A stretch of DNA of 46,353 nucleotides, taken from positions 1 through 46,353 of the forward strand of contig JASMLX010000043.1 in assembly GCA_030748495.1 (NCBI GenBank), in the 5' to 3' direction. Position 1 is the first letter of the stretch; the number at the start of each line of letters is the position of its first letter. Shown here piece by piece: positions 8,805-18,064 of this stretch. This stretch comes from Candidatus Poribacteria bacterium. Lineage in GTDB: Bacteria > Poribacteria > WGA-4E > UBA9662. The notes under the pieces were generated by a model. It was given only the letters and a program-made list of their open reading frames with translations. It was not told where the DNA came from and searched no databases. A program made the translations under genes and the position numbers.

Positions 8805-9676
8805 GAGGCAGTTCAAAGTTATGCTGAGGCCAATATCGATCAACCGCTTAGCCTTTTCAAAGGAACACCACTCCGCCCGATCTCCTACATTGATCTGACG
8901 ATCTTCGACCAGGCGACGGAGCCGGGAAACAATTCGTCGAGACAACCGAGAGGGTCGGCGAAGTATCAATTGGGGTGGATTTTACAGAGAGGGTTATTGG
9001 GGCCAATGACTAGAGTCTCGTGCTGGGTACTGGCGTCTGCATCGAGAGCTAGGACGTGGGCTCTGGCGACATCGCGGACTTCGATACCGGAGAAGAGTAG
9101 ACCGCGTTTGCGCTCGAAGGGGGCATCTTCAGGCTGGATTCCGCCGGGCCGGAGACAGACGGTGCTCAGGCCGTATTTTTCGGTCGCGTACCGGCACATC
9201 TGCTCGCCGAGCTTTTTCGTCAGGCCATAAATCTCGAAAGGCTCGCGCGGCAGATTCTCGTCGATGGGAAGGTAGGGAAGCAGGGCGGGCAGGTGCCTCA
9301 CGGCCCACAGGGATGAAGTGAAGACGACTCGCCTGACGCCGCCTTTCCTGGCGCCTTCGAGGATGTTCTACGTCCCCATGATGTTCAGCTCAAAGCCTGT
9401 GTTATCGCCCGCATCGGCCCAGGTCTTACCGTGTAGCCCCGCCACATGGATGACCGTGTCTATTCCCCGGCAGACCTGCTCGACAGCATACGCATCGCAA
9501 AGGTTTCCCTCGATAGAGGGAAACCCATCATCGGGGTCAGACAACTCAAAGTGTGTCACGTCACGGCCCGGCAGCAGCTCCGAAATCCTGCTGCCGACAA
9601 GTCCGCCAGCGCCGGTCAGAAGAATCTTGTCGCTGTTGTTGGAAATGATATTGCTGTTCGCTTTATTGTTCGCCAG
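8805..9676 (-). pseudogene. Broken NAD-dependent epimerase/dehydratase
   Basis: Minus-strand pieces join into an extended SDR (Epimerase family, WcaG-like). They give KILLTGAGGLVGSRI (nucleotide-binding GxxGxxG), GNLCDAYAVEQVCRGIDTVIHVAG, NIMGT, then an in-frame TAG near 9368, then NILEGARKGGVRRVVFTSSLWAV. The catalytic YGLTKKLGEQ (YxxxK) and VCLRPGGIQPE follow. After ALVIGPNNPL-type sequence the frame breaks near 8970. Later pieces FADPLGCLDELFPGS, EWCSFEKAKRLI and PQHNFELPQS are spread over all three frames down to about 8805. No start codon remains, because the frame opens directly after the TAA of the gene at 9677. One nonsense codon and at least two frameshifts make it a pseudogene. Confidence 0.8.
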
Positions 9677-10345
9677 TTAACGCTCTTGCTTCAGATTCCC
9701 CCAAATCGTAGCTAATTTCCCTTGATGATCGACCGGACTGGCAGCAATCCCGGGGCCATTGATCTCAACATAATCGTACACAACTGTGGAGTCTCTGCCA
9801 CCAAGACCGGGGCGACCATCCTTGTAGGTCTTGTCCTTGGTCTCCACTTGCAGTTTGCCATCTATGTAGGTTTTGATGGTCTCACCTTTCACCTCGAAGA
9901 TTATGGTGTAAGCATCACCCCCTTTAGGGTCCTTGGACTCTGGGCGTTTAGGGCGGGGACCACCGGTAACTTCTGTGGCTGCTCCTCCTTTAAACATAAA
10001 GATCGAATTGGTGTGAGAATTGTAGCTGATTTCCATAAAGTAGAAATCGGCTACAGGCTTCTGAACCCGGGTAAAGAGGTGAAAGTAGGGGCCAGCGATT
10101 TTTCTGGCTTTCACTTCCATCTTGTAATCAGTCCATTTAGGATCACCGAAATAGATACCGGTATTTCCACCAGCCATTTTCAGTTCCAGTTTCCCACCGG
10201 CAACCTTAGCTGTGGCGCCGGGACCAAGTTCCCAATCCGCAATGTCCTTTTTTGAATCGAACTCTATTCTCAGCGCAAATGTCAAGTATGGGCTTAGCAC
10301 CAACATCGATAATACCAAGACACCAAATTTCCAACTACTCTTCAT
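9677..10345 (-). CDS. Secreted DUF1080/LamG-like sugar-binding or glycoside hydrolase-like protein
   Basis: I chose ATG 10345, the third of three adjacent ATGs, because AGGAG lies seven bases before it. This gives 222 residues beginning MKSSWKFGVLVLSMLVLS, a clear signal peptide. The mature part is beta-rich: FDSKKDIADWELGPGATAKVAGGKL, IYFGDPKWTDYKMEVKAR, FMEISYNSHTNS, KGETIKTYIDGKL and GRPGLGGRDSTVVYDYVEI. This resembles the DUF1080 (3-keto-disaccharide hydrolase) and concanavalin-like fold. I cannot identify catalytic residues. The C-terminus, SPVDHQGKLATIWGNLKQER, carries the same tail seen at 1645 and 18065. It is intact although both neighbours on the same strand are broken. The binding target is probably a polysaccharide, by inference. 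Confidence 0.75.
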   Translation of the reverse strand: MKSSWKFGVLVLSMLVLSPYLTFALRIEFDSKKDIADWELGPGATAKVAGGKLELKMAGGNTGIYFGDPKWTDYKMEVKARKIAGPYFHLFTRVQKPVADFYFMEISYNSHTNSIFMFKGGAATEVTGGPRPKRPESKDPKGGDAYTIIFEVKGETIKTYIDGKLQVETKDKTYKDGRPGLGGRDSTVVYDYVEINGPGIAASPVDHQGKLATIWGNLKQER

Positions 10346-10609
10346 CATCATTCTCCTTGCAAATTTCATTCGATTTGTAGCATAAGGGACCGGCCAATTG
10401 GTTTCCAATAGGATCCTTTATACCAGTACTTAGAACATAGAACTAAAAGAAAAAGTCGAGTCGTCAGGGATTATATCACCTATTTGACCAATCAACAAGA
10501 GCAACTCATTTGTCACCGGACACTTTTTAGAGGGTTCTTTTACAAGTCAGTGGCTTATTTTATATACTCTCTTTCGTTTACCATGAGCCACACCCAGCGA
10601 CAATTTAGC

Positions 10610-10631
10610 AGCAGGCCAATATCGGCCTGCT
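10610..10631 (-). terminator. Short GC-rich hairpin at the end of the small gene
   Basis: AGCAGGCC at 10610-10617 pairs with GGCCTGCT at 10624-10631 around a six-base loop. It overlaps the stop codon of the minus-strand small gene at 10630. No T-run follows, so a terminator role is only possible. Confidence 0.35.
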
Positions 10632-10850
10632 AGGCGTAGAGGCGCATCATGAAGCGGCGGACATTCCAACCATTATAGCCACGCTGCATCCGACCGTCGG
10701 GGAGGCGGTAGGCCACCCTTTCAGCAGATCATCAAATGGCACCGGCATGGCAATATCCCAATAGGTGTGTCGCACTCCACCGTTCTTGAGAGCTGGCTCA
10801 GAAAGCGTTATGGCGTAGTCGGTATACGTTGGGTTCCAGGTATCATACAT
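10630..10850 (-). pseudogene. Small frameshifted gene of unknown family
   Basis: A good ribosome site, GGAGAACAAG, precedes ATG 10850. The frame reads MYDTWNPTYTDYAITLSEP, then ALKNGGVRHTYWDIAMP and VPFDDLLKG. A one-base shift in AAAGGGTGGCC near 10720 is then needed to continue with VAYRLPDGRMQRGYNGWN and VRRFMMRLYA, ending at TAG 10630. The two parts together make a compact protein of about 73 residues, rich in Trp, Tyr and Arg. I do not recognise the family. It could be a full small protein or the tail of a larger enzyme, but the ribosome site argues for the former. The frameshift may be real or a sequencing error. Bases 10409-10609 show nothing further. Confidence 0.5.
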
Positions 10851-11213
10851 CTTGTTCTCCTATAAGTAAAATCACCTCATGCGAGCGTAAGATTTTGTTG
10901 GTTTAGCTCTCCATTCGAGTTGCTTCAGTTTCAACTAGGCTACTGCGAAAAACTTCCCACTTGAAAAAGCTTGCAAGAGGTCCTGAATCGTATTGGTGAA
11001 TTCCAGCGCATTTTGACTTTGAAGATTGGAGGAATTGAGCTTAATTGTTGTTGTCAAAAATGGGAATCTAAGTGAGCGGCTAGTTTCAGATCAGGCTGAT
11101 AAACTTGAGAGAAATCATCCAATTATTCTTGTCATCAGATAGCGTTCCATGTATACTGACACACTACTTTTCACGTGTAACACTAGCTCTACTCGAAGCC
11201 TTGGAGTAGCCCG
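10851..11213. other. Divergent intergenic region, no gene seen
   Basis: This stretch separates the minus-strand small gene from the plus-strand URO-D-like gene and should hold both promoters. No long open frame or strong hairpin stands out, and I could not place a convincing -35/-10 pair. Confidence 0.4.
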
Positions 11214-12334
11214 ATGGCCCGGCCCAACTACGAAACCATCCGGGATAAAACCCCTTTCCGCTGGCGTGTGAACAGCACCTACCACGCCTTCTTCGCCTTG
11301 GTCGATGTGCCCTTACGCCAGGTAAACTTGCACTCGGAGGCGATGATCGGGCTGGTGCGCCGCGGCCGGCCTCTTTTCCGTCATCAATGGGGCGATCGGG
11401 TGTCCATTCCCTCGCTAAGCACCCCGGCCATCTCCTACGGTCACATCAACGGCTTGGGCGCCGACCTGATCTTTCCCGAAGAAGGTGAGGTTAGTTTCAC
11501 CAAGATCTGCGGCTCCCTTCAGGAGGGAATCGACCTGCTACAAAAGACGGTCGACTTCGCCTCCGCCGGCATGGTCCCCTTCTACCTGGATTATCGAAAA
11601 AAGCTCCAGGAAGCTTTTCCAGAAGAATCAATCGGCTTTAGCTTCTCGGTACAAGGGCCGATGATCACCGCTTACTATCTGCGCGGCGAGGGCATCTTCT
11701 ACGACGTGTACGACGATCCCGAGCGCTTCGGACAGTTTCTCGACCTCTGCGTTGACAGCATCCTCCAGTATAGATATTTTCTGGCCGACCTCAACGGACA
11801 GCCTCGGATCAATCCCAACGGTACCCTCCTCTACGACGACGTGGCCAGCATGTTTGCTCCGGAGATGTGGCCCGAATTCGTTCTCCCCACATCGAGCGTT
11901 ACTTCCAAGGCTTGACCACCGGCCCCCGCAGTGCGCACATCGAAGATCTACACGCCGAACACCTCCCCTTTCTCGAAGAGATCGGCCTGATCGACTTTGA
12001 TCCGGGTATTTCACACAAACTTAACCCACCGCTTCATTCGCGACCACTGCCGCGTTCCCTTCGGTTGGCGTATGGGTAGCTTTCACTATCGTGGCCTTTC
12101 TGTCCGCGAAGTAGAGGACTGGGTTTTCGCCGCTGTGGCCGACGGTGCTAGCCACGTTTTTCCTACGTCGTCGAGGAAATTGGTCATAAAGAGGAGGTGG
12201 AGAAAGTCGACGCCCTGATTCGCGCTTCCCGGGAGGTCGAGCGGATACTTGACCGGGACGCCACCCGGGCCCAGATTGGCGAACAGGTTAGCGACGCAGG
12301 AAAAAACCGCTTCTGGAGCCACTGGCCTGAATAA
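11214..12334 (+). pseudogene. Frameshifted uroporphyrinogen decarboxylase-like (URO-D) protein
   Basis: A GGAG precedes ATG 11214. The first frame gives about 220 residues, including LFRHQWGDRVSIPSLS, GLGADLIFPEEGE, GPMITAYYLRGEGIFYDVYD and PRINPNGTLLYDDVASMFAPEMW. This matches the URO-D/methyltransferase MtaA-like superfamily. Near 11885 the frame shifts to HIERYFQGLTTGPRSAH and EEIGLIDFDPGIS. Near 12010 it shifts again to LTHRFIRDHCRVPFGWRMG. Near 12165 it shifts to YVVEEIGHKEEVEKVDALI and ends RFWSHWPE at TAA 12332-12334. Summed, the pieces give about 370 codons, close to a full-length gene, so decay is by small indels and not truncation. The family includes heme-pathway decarboxylases and corrinoid methyltransferases. 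This divergent type is common in Planctomycetes-like genomes and its substrate is unknown. Confidence 0.75.
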
Positions 12335-12745
12335 CGCTATTGGAACTGTCGTGTCAAAGTCGTGTCGAATCCGTCGCCTATCGATCCAGCTACGATTTAT
12401 AGATTTCTGGATCGTCGCAAAAAGCAGTGGCAGACCTTTAGTTTAGCCTCGAAAACCGACCGGCCCACCCACTTAGCCGAGTTTTATCTGCTCTTTGTTC
12501 CGGCTCGGGTAACCTTGGCCGAAACCGTTGCGTTACAAGCCGGGGAAGTCGACGTTCTCAAGCGCTTGGTAGGGTGAGACACTGGTCATCACCTCCGTTC
12601 GGTTTGGTCAGCTTGACGGTATCGCGTTGATTAGCTAAATTGGGAATCGATCTCAATCGCCAGAATTTGAAATAGTAGCATTATCTCCGAAAGAGAAGAT
12701 AACAATTGCTCGCACGAAACGGAGCTCATCACAAAAAAGGAACAT
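12335..12745. other. Gap with an unrecognised short ORF
   Basis: A plus-strand open frame at 12362-12577 gives 71 residues, with NPSPIDPATIYRFLDRRKKQ, LAEFYLLFVPARVTLAE and LQAGEVDVLKRLVG. It has no convincing ribosome site and no family I recognise. It may be a remnant of a gene that once followed the URO-D-like gene. The rest of the gap up to the ribosome site AAAAAGGAACAT of the next gene holds nothing clear. Confidence 0.3.
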
Positions 12746-13951
12746 ATGTATACAGACGGGAAGTTAGTGACAGCAGGTGAGAAGACACGCCTTCATTCAG
12801 ATCCATTTGGGGTAAGGAAATACCTTCCCCATAGGTCGTATCAAGGCTACACCCTATTCTCACCTGCTTGGGGCGATCGAGAATACCTAATCGACATGAG
12901 GGGATTGGTTGTTCATACCTGGGAAGTCACGCATAGTAACGTGGCAGAGCTTCTGCCCAACGGGAACCTGTTTACCCACAACTGCGGATCCTGGCTGGAG
13001 GAGAAAACTCCGGACAGCAAGACGATCTGGCGATGGGAAGGGAACGGTGACTTGGTAGCACCGAACCACCACGACTTTTGGTTCGGGGGCGATATCGTCG
13101 TTTCTTTGGCTGCCAAGCACGAACCGGCCGTTCGCGGAGTCTACCAACCCGGTACCGAGCCCGATAGTATGCGGACCGATGTCATCCTCAAGATCAACCG
13201 AAACAAAGAAATCCTGTGGTATTTCTCCTTTAGCGAGCACGTCGAAGAGCTTTGTGCGTTGGCCGGCTACCCCATGCCTATTCCCTATATGCACAGAACT
13301 CGTAACGGTTCTTTTGAGCCATATGGCCCCTCAGACTGAGCCCACGCCAACACGATCGAAGTTTTGCCTGAGACCCCTCTCGGCCGCAAAGATGATCGAT
13401 TCAAAGCGGGGAACCTGCTGTTCAGCCTACGCCATCTGGACACTATTGGGATTGTTGATCCTATCAACAATGAGATTGTCTGGTGCTATGGGCCTGGTAT
13501 TCTAGACGGCCAACACCAGCCAACGATGTTGGAGAATGGAAACATACTGGTCTTCGATAACGGAACCTACCGAGGGCACTCGATCGTCCGTGAAATCGAG
13601 CCCGCTTCAGGCAAGATAGTCTGGCAGTACGAGAAGGGTGAGGACTTCTTCTCGCCCTTCCGCTCAGGAAATCAACGGTTACCGAACGGTAACACGCTAA
13701 TTTGCGAATGCGATGCCGGGCATCTGTTTGAAGTGACACCGGAAAAAGACGTCGTCTGGGATTTCTGGTCGCCGTTTGTCGGTCAGGGGCCTCACCACTT
13801 GGGCAAGCGTATACACAGAGCCACCCGCTATTCACCGGAGACTGTGGAACCGCTACTTAGATCCCGTGAGGACAAGATCGTTGCGGAAGTGGACCGGGAT
13901 GGACGACGTATCACAACCTATCCGGAACTCATTCAGCTCTACCAGTCATGA
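12746..13951 (+). pseudogene. Arylsulfotransferase (ASST)-like beta-propeller protein with in-frame TGA
   Basis: One frame runs 402 codons from ATG 12746 (AAGGAACAT before it) to TGA 13949, interrupted only by TGA at 13337-13339. The protein resembles the ASST/Arylsulfotran_2 family. It has GYTLFSPAWGDREYLIDMRG, VVHTWEV, AELLPNGNLF, NHHDFWFGGDIVV, MRTDVILKINRNKEILWYFS and HANTIEVLPETPLG. Further on are QHQPTMLENGNILVFDNGTYRG, WQYEKG and QRLPNGNTLICECDAGHLFEV. The TGA falls in SDxAHANT, where the family normally has Trp (TGG). A single G-to-A change therefore explains it. The protein has no signal peptide. Either it is a very recent pseudogene, or the TGA is read through, or it is a sequencing error. 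Sulfotransferase activity is not shown. Confidence 0.75.
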
Positions 13952-14065
13952 CCGGTGCAGAGCAGGTATGTCCGTCCGGGGAAACGGCAGTTAACCTTTG
14001 ACATCCAGCCGATACGGACATGCGTAGCTGGCGCATAATGTAAAACCTTCAAAGGAGACAACGAT

Positions 14066-14617
14066 ATGGGACAACTATACTCTGAAATATCAGATAAGCT
14101 GAAACAGTTTATCGAGAATCAAAAACTGTTTTTTGTAGGTACTGCAACTGCTGATAGCCGGGTAAACATTTCTCCGAAAGGAATGGACTCCTTGCGAGTT
14201 CTCGATAAAAACAGAGTTGTATGGCTAAACGTAACCGGCAGTGGCAATGAAACATCGGCTCATACCCAGGAAAACCCCCGAATGACCATAATGTTAACCG
14301 CTTTTGAAGGGAATCCTATGATTCTGCGTCTCTATGGGGATGCAAAGGTAGTCCATAAAAATGATCGCGAATGGGAGGAGTTGTTTTCTTTGTTCAGTCC
14401 GATTCCTGGCGCGAGACAAATTTTCGACCTCACCGTTGACTTGGTCCAAACTTCTTGTGGTATGGCCGTGCCAATTTATGATTACATCGAAGAGCGGGAG
14501 CAGCTAAAGAACTGGGCTGTTAAAAAAGGTGAAGAAGGCCTGAAAGAGTATTGGCAAGAAGCAAATCAGGTCAGCCTTGATGGTAAGCCAACCAATATCG
14601 TGAGTAAAAATATCTAA
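14066..14617 (+). CDS. Pyridoxamine 5'-phosphate oxidase family (PPOX) flavoprotein
   Basis: The 183-residue protein has a split-barrel FMN-binding domain. The N-terminal helix is followed by LFFVGTATADSRVNISPKGMDSLRVLD, then VVWLNVTGSGNETSAHTQENPRMTIML, then ILRLYGDAKVVH. These are typical of PPOX-class proteins. Such proteins bind FMN or F420 or heme and reduce or oxidise small molecules, and this one is not the biosynthetic PdxH. The C-terminal 60 residues carry QTSCGMAVPIYDYIEEREQL and a charged tail. The start is backed by AAAGGAGACAACGAT ahead of ATG. It stands alone, downstream of the broken sulfotransferase-like gene. It is intact, and cytosolic because no signal or membrane segment is present. 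Confidence 0.85.
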   Translation: MGQLYSEISDKLKQFIENQKLFFVGTATADSRVNISPKGMDSLRVLDKNRVVWLNVTGSGNETSAHTQENPRMTIMLTAFEGNPMILRLYGDAKVVHKNDREWEELFSLFSPIPGARQIFDLTVDLVQTSCGMAVPIYDYIEEREQLKNWAVKKGEEGLKEYWQEANQVSLDGKPTNIVSKNI

Positions 14618-15063
14618 CAATCACTACACGTACTCTGCTTTTTGCTGCTGCGAGGTATTAAAGGTAAAAAAGGCAACAAGAGGGGTAATATTCTTACAAA
14701 GATGTAGTGTCTGTAAACATGGAAATTCAGGATATGACAGATGCTATCAGTACACACAGGAAGCCGGTAGCCTAGATATGGGTAGGTGAAGATAAGCGTT
14801 CCACGCAGCGATCTCCGTCTCCAATGCAAAAATTGAAGAAGACGGTGGTCGGTGTAAGGATTACTTAGAAGAAGCTTAAGATCCAGGCCATTACTGGCTG
14901 TCTTACTATTAGGTTGCTTGGCAGCTAATTAAACTGCTAGTATAAGGCTGCGCTGTACAGTCGCGGATCAGTTTTCCCGTTCCAGACCTTGCCTTCAGGA
15001 GAGTCGGAATCCTGGTAAGTGCAAGTGAAGGAAGCCTGAGGAAAGATTGGCAATCTCATCTGA
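14618..15063. other. Convergent gap, no gene seen
   Basis: This gap lies between two genes that converge. I see no recognisable coding sequence, no strong hairpin and no tRNA. The minus-strand open frame at 14614-14829 has no start signal or family resemblance. Confidence 0.45.
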
Positions 15064-15762
15064 TTACGAATCTAAAATCAATAGATCCGGCAGATTGCTG
15101 GCAATTCCAGCGATGTTATATTGCACGATCTTACGGATCTCTTCCGGTCTCTCTTCATGCCATATCATGACTTGGAGTTCTGCCTTAGCACAGGTTTTCA
15201 TTAACTCATCGGTCAACAATGTATGCGGGGACGGATGGCGTTCCCAACAGAAATGGACCATATCTGCCTGAGCTGATTTAGCCCAGGAAACGAAATCAAT
15301 GTCCGTCTTTGCAGTCAACACCGATCCGAGGATGTGCGGTGCGATCTCTTTTGAACGACGAACCTTTTCAACATCAAAGGAGCCAATGATTACCTTATCG
15401 TCCATCTGATTTCTACTGACCAGATCAATCACCGGTTGCTCGGTGCCTTCCCCTTTCAATTCAATATAGAGTTGGCATCGACCTTTCACACAATCAATAG
15501 CTTGCTGCAACGTTGGAATCTGTTCACCTTTACCAACATCGAACTGCTTTAATTGGGCGACCGTCAGTTCCCTAACCGGATCTCCTTCAACAGTAGCGTC
15601 GTGGATGACGATCGGTACCTTTTCTTGGCTGAGATGCACGTCAAGTTCAATCATATCCGCCCCCAGATCGATTGCTCTCTCAAATGCACGGATTGTGTTA
15701 TCTGGTTCGTAGCCGGAGGCGCCACGATGCGCAATCTTTAAGTAATTGTTTTTTTTCTTCAT
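15064..15762 (-). CDS. Glycerophosphodiester phosphodiesterase
   Basis: The 232-residue protein hydrolyses glycerophosphodiesters to sn-glycerol 3-phosphate and an alcohol. Catalytic and metal residues of the GDPD family are all visible: the HRGASGYEPDNT block (His12, Arg13, Glu19, Asn22), IELDVHLSQ (Glu39, Asp41) and VIHDATV (His54). Later strands QLYIELKGEG and VIIGSFD follow the barrel pattern. There is no signal peptide, so it acts in the cytoplasm on imported diesters from lipid turnover. No clear ribosome site precedes ATG 15762. It lies 53 bases after the M28 peptidase gene on the same strand, so the two may be cotranscribed. Confidence 0.9.
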   Translation of the reverse strand: MKKKNNYLKIAHRGASGYEPDNTIRAFERAIDLGADMIELDVHLSQEKVPIVIHDATVEGDPVRELTVAQLKQFDVGKGEQIPTLQQAIDCVKGRCQLYIELKGEGTEQPVIDLVSRNQMDDKVIIGSFDVEKVRRSKEIAPHILGSVLTAKTDIDFVSWAKSAQADMVHFCWERHPSPHTLLTDELMKTCAKAELQVMIWHEERPEEIRKIVQYNIAGIASNLPDLLILDS

Positions 15763-15815
15763 ATCGATTGTTGATTATTCCATAAGGTCGGGAATAAACG
15801 ATCGTTCTGTAGTTT

Positions 15816-17196
15816 TTACTTCTTCTTTTTCTTCTTATCTTTATATCTTTTCTCAGACCCTTCCACTTTATATTCCAGCGGATTTCTTTCTCCAAACCAC
15901 TTCTGCACAGCAGTTTTTCCCGCCTCAGGAATAGTTTTAGCGAATGGGAATTGATGCATCGCCTGGATATATCTATCTATCCATTTTTCAACAAAACCGC
16001 CAATATGGGCCAAACCTGCCGGGTTGCAGTTATCGATCACATCCATTTCGGTATGTCCTCCCAAATCACCGAAACCACAGCGGTAGAAAGATAAACTTGG
16101 AATTTCCGCATAATTAAAAGCCATATTATCGGAAGAGTAAATCTCGTTTTCTCTAACATTAATAGCATAACGTATCTCTTTAGAAAACAGACGTACAGAC
16201 GCAGCGATATCAGTATCACCCAAAGTGACAGCACAACTCCTACCGTGTAAATGTCCCATCATATCCAAATTGACCAGGAATCGATGATAGTCGAACTCAG
16301 TTTTTAAGCCATCTTTCTCAAAATGTTTGTCCTTTTTAATTTTATCACTTTTATCTTTAAGTCTCTTAACATATGCTTTAGAGCCCCAGATCCCCATCTC
16401 TTCCCCGCCAAAAGCGATAAAACGGAGATTATATTTACTCCCTTTCTCCTTATAAACTCGAGCTAATTCCATAATACCAGCCGTCCCACCACCATTATCG
16501 AAGGCACCGGGCCCCTGCCAGACAGAGTCATAATGAGCACAAATTACAATAATATCGTGGCCACTGTCGCTGCCTTTCATATCGGCAATAACATTATGTC
16601 CTGTGGTAACTTTTTCTTCTTGAGTATCAACCTTCAAGGTCATTTTCTCTGGCAGATTATGAATCAGTTTTCTGCCATCATCCAAAGTTAATCTGACAGA
16701 TGGAATACTTCCAATTTTTCTTTTGGCCACAGAATTATAGGTTCCACGAAAATGGGATTTGCTTGACTGCGTTTGAATAGAGACCAGGGCAGCAGCTTTA
16801 TAAGAATGAAATCTATCCTGCACATCTCCGGCGAATGAATCAAAGGTAACCACGATTTCTATCTGTCACCGATTCATCTAGGTAAGCGGCGGCTGCCTCT
16901 TCAAGAAAAATAACCTTTTTAGTTATCCCTTCAGTTGGGGTTGAGGCTGTCATAGGGATGGCAATACAGGGTATTTTTTCCTCATTCCTTGGGATCGTTA
17001 ACTCCGCTTCAGCATCCTTAAATGAATAAATAGGGTATGATTCGAGCCGAGTTTTCAGTCCAAGTCCTTTGAAATAATCTTCAATGTATTTAGCCGCTTT
17101 TTTTTCATTTTTGGACCCACCGTGTCGTGGTCCAATATCGACGGTTAACATTTTTAAGTGGTTGTAAGCGTGTTCTCCTGAAAAAATTGAATTCAT
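15816..17196 (-). pseudogene. M28 family zinc aminopeptidase, split by one frameshift
   Basis: The gene starts at ATG 17196 behind GAGGAGA. The first 114 or so residues are an N-terminal M28-type region with MLTVDIGPRHGGSKNEKKAA. Near 16855 one base is lost or gained, and the reading continues in another frame with VVTFDSFAGDVQDRF. The peptidase domain keeps all di-zinc ligands: CAHYDS (His, Asp), GAFDNGGGTAG (Asp), FGGEEMG (catalytic and ligand Glu), NLDMMGH (Asp) and GGHTEMD (His). It ends in a lysine-rich tail. No signal peptide is seen. Because the remaining sequence looks fully constrained, the break is recent, or a sequencing error, or rarely a programmed frameshift. It is probably cotranscribed with the glycerophosphodiesterase. 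Confidence 0.8.
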
Positions 17197-17557
17197 CTTT
17201 TCTCCTCAATAGGTTTAAGCTAAATTTATTTCTTTTGGGGAGTCACAGAAGAATATCCCGAGAAGATAATGGCATATGCCTTCCTTAAGTCCTAAGCCTT
17301 TGATCGTACATGTCGGAATTAATGCGTCTGATACATTATCACGAATACCTTTATCCTGATCCTGCAATTATTCGATCCAATCCACAACTTCCATTTCTGT
17401 TACTCCTGTCATTTCCCCGACTGATCATCCAGTTTCAGCCCTAAATATATATGCGCTTATGCTAATTGAAAATTCGATGATCTTTCTGTCGACACAGCTT
17501 TATACATCAATTGACTCTACTTGTCAATGCGACGCTGCCCGTAATTTTGCTCCGAAC

Positions 17558-17588
17558 AAAAAAGAGGTACCCGTTGGATACCTCTTTT
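17558..17588 (+). terminator. Intrinsic terminator-like hairpin
   Basis: AAAAAAGAGGTA pairs with TACCTCTTTT around a short CCCGTTGGA loop. An A-run on the left and a T-run on the right give a bidirectional intrinsic terminator. No plus-strand gene ends just upstream and no minus-strand gene is seen just downstream, so what it terminates is unclear. Confidence 0.6.
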
Positions 17589-17799
17589 CACGGCAACAGA
17601 GCGTGGCTATCATTTAGCCAGTCTCATAGACGTGATTTACCCTCAAATGGCTAATTTGACATCTTTTAACTGGAACATAACCAATGGGGGTACTCTTGTT
17701 GGTGACGGGCAGGGGTAGTCATTACCCCCACGAGGCCTTTCTCCCACTCTCTCCCCAATCCTACAATTTGACTTCCATTTTTCTGTCTGGATGCGCTGT

Positions 17800-17840
17800 A
17801 ATCCTTTCTATCAGTCCATATAAGGCTGATAGAAAGGATT
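17800..17840. repeat. Perfect 15-base stem-loop
   Basis: AATCCTTTCTATCAG at 17800-17814 pairs exactly with CTGATAGAAAGGATT at 17826-17840 around an 11-base loop. It is followed by CATTTTCTCT. The gap 17197-18064 contains this hairpin and the terminator at 17558. Its open frames at 17684-17923 (+) and 17861-18058 (-) show no family resemblance and are probably not genes. Confidence 0.55.
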
Positions 17841-18064
17841 CATTTTCTCTAATGCTCACCTCAATAATGCCTAAATTTACCCAGTTCTACCGGTTCCGTA
17901 TTTTGCCTCTGCTTCAATTCTGACAGCCGATGTTCCAATCGTTTTTCTTGACTTCTTGACTGGCTAGTTGATTCATGTTTCCATACTCCTTGACACCGAT
18001 CAGTAAGAGTACTAGCGTTACCTACAAGCCAATTCTCAAGTATTAAACTTGGAGACAACCAGAG

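Noticed and set aside
9722..10255. Plus-strand 177-residue open frame
   Set aside because: It is antisense to the secreted DUF1080-like gene, which has a signal peptide and ribosome site.
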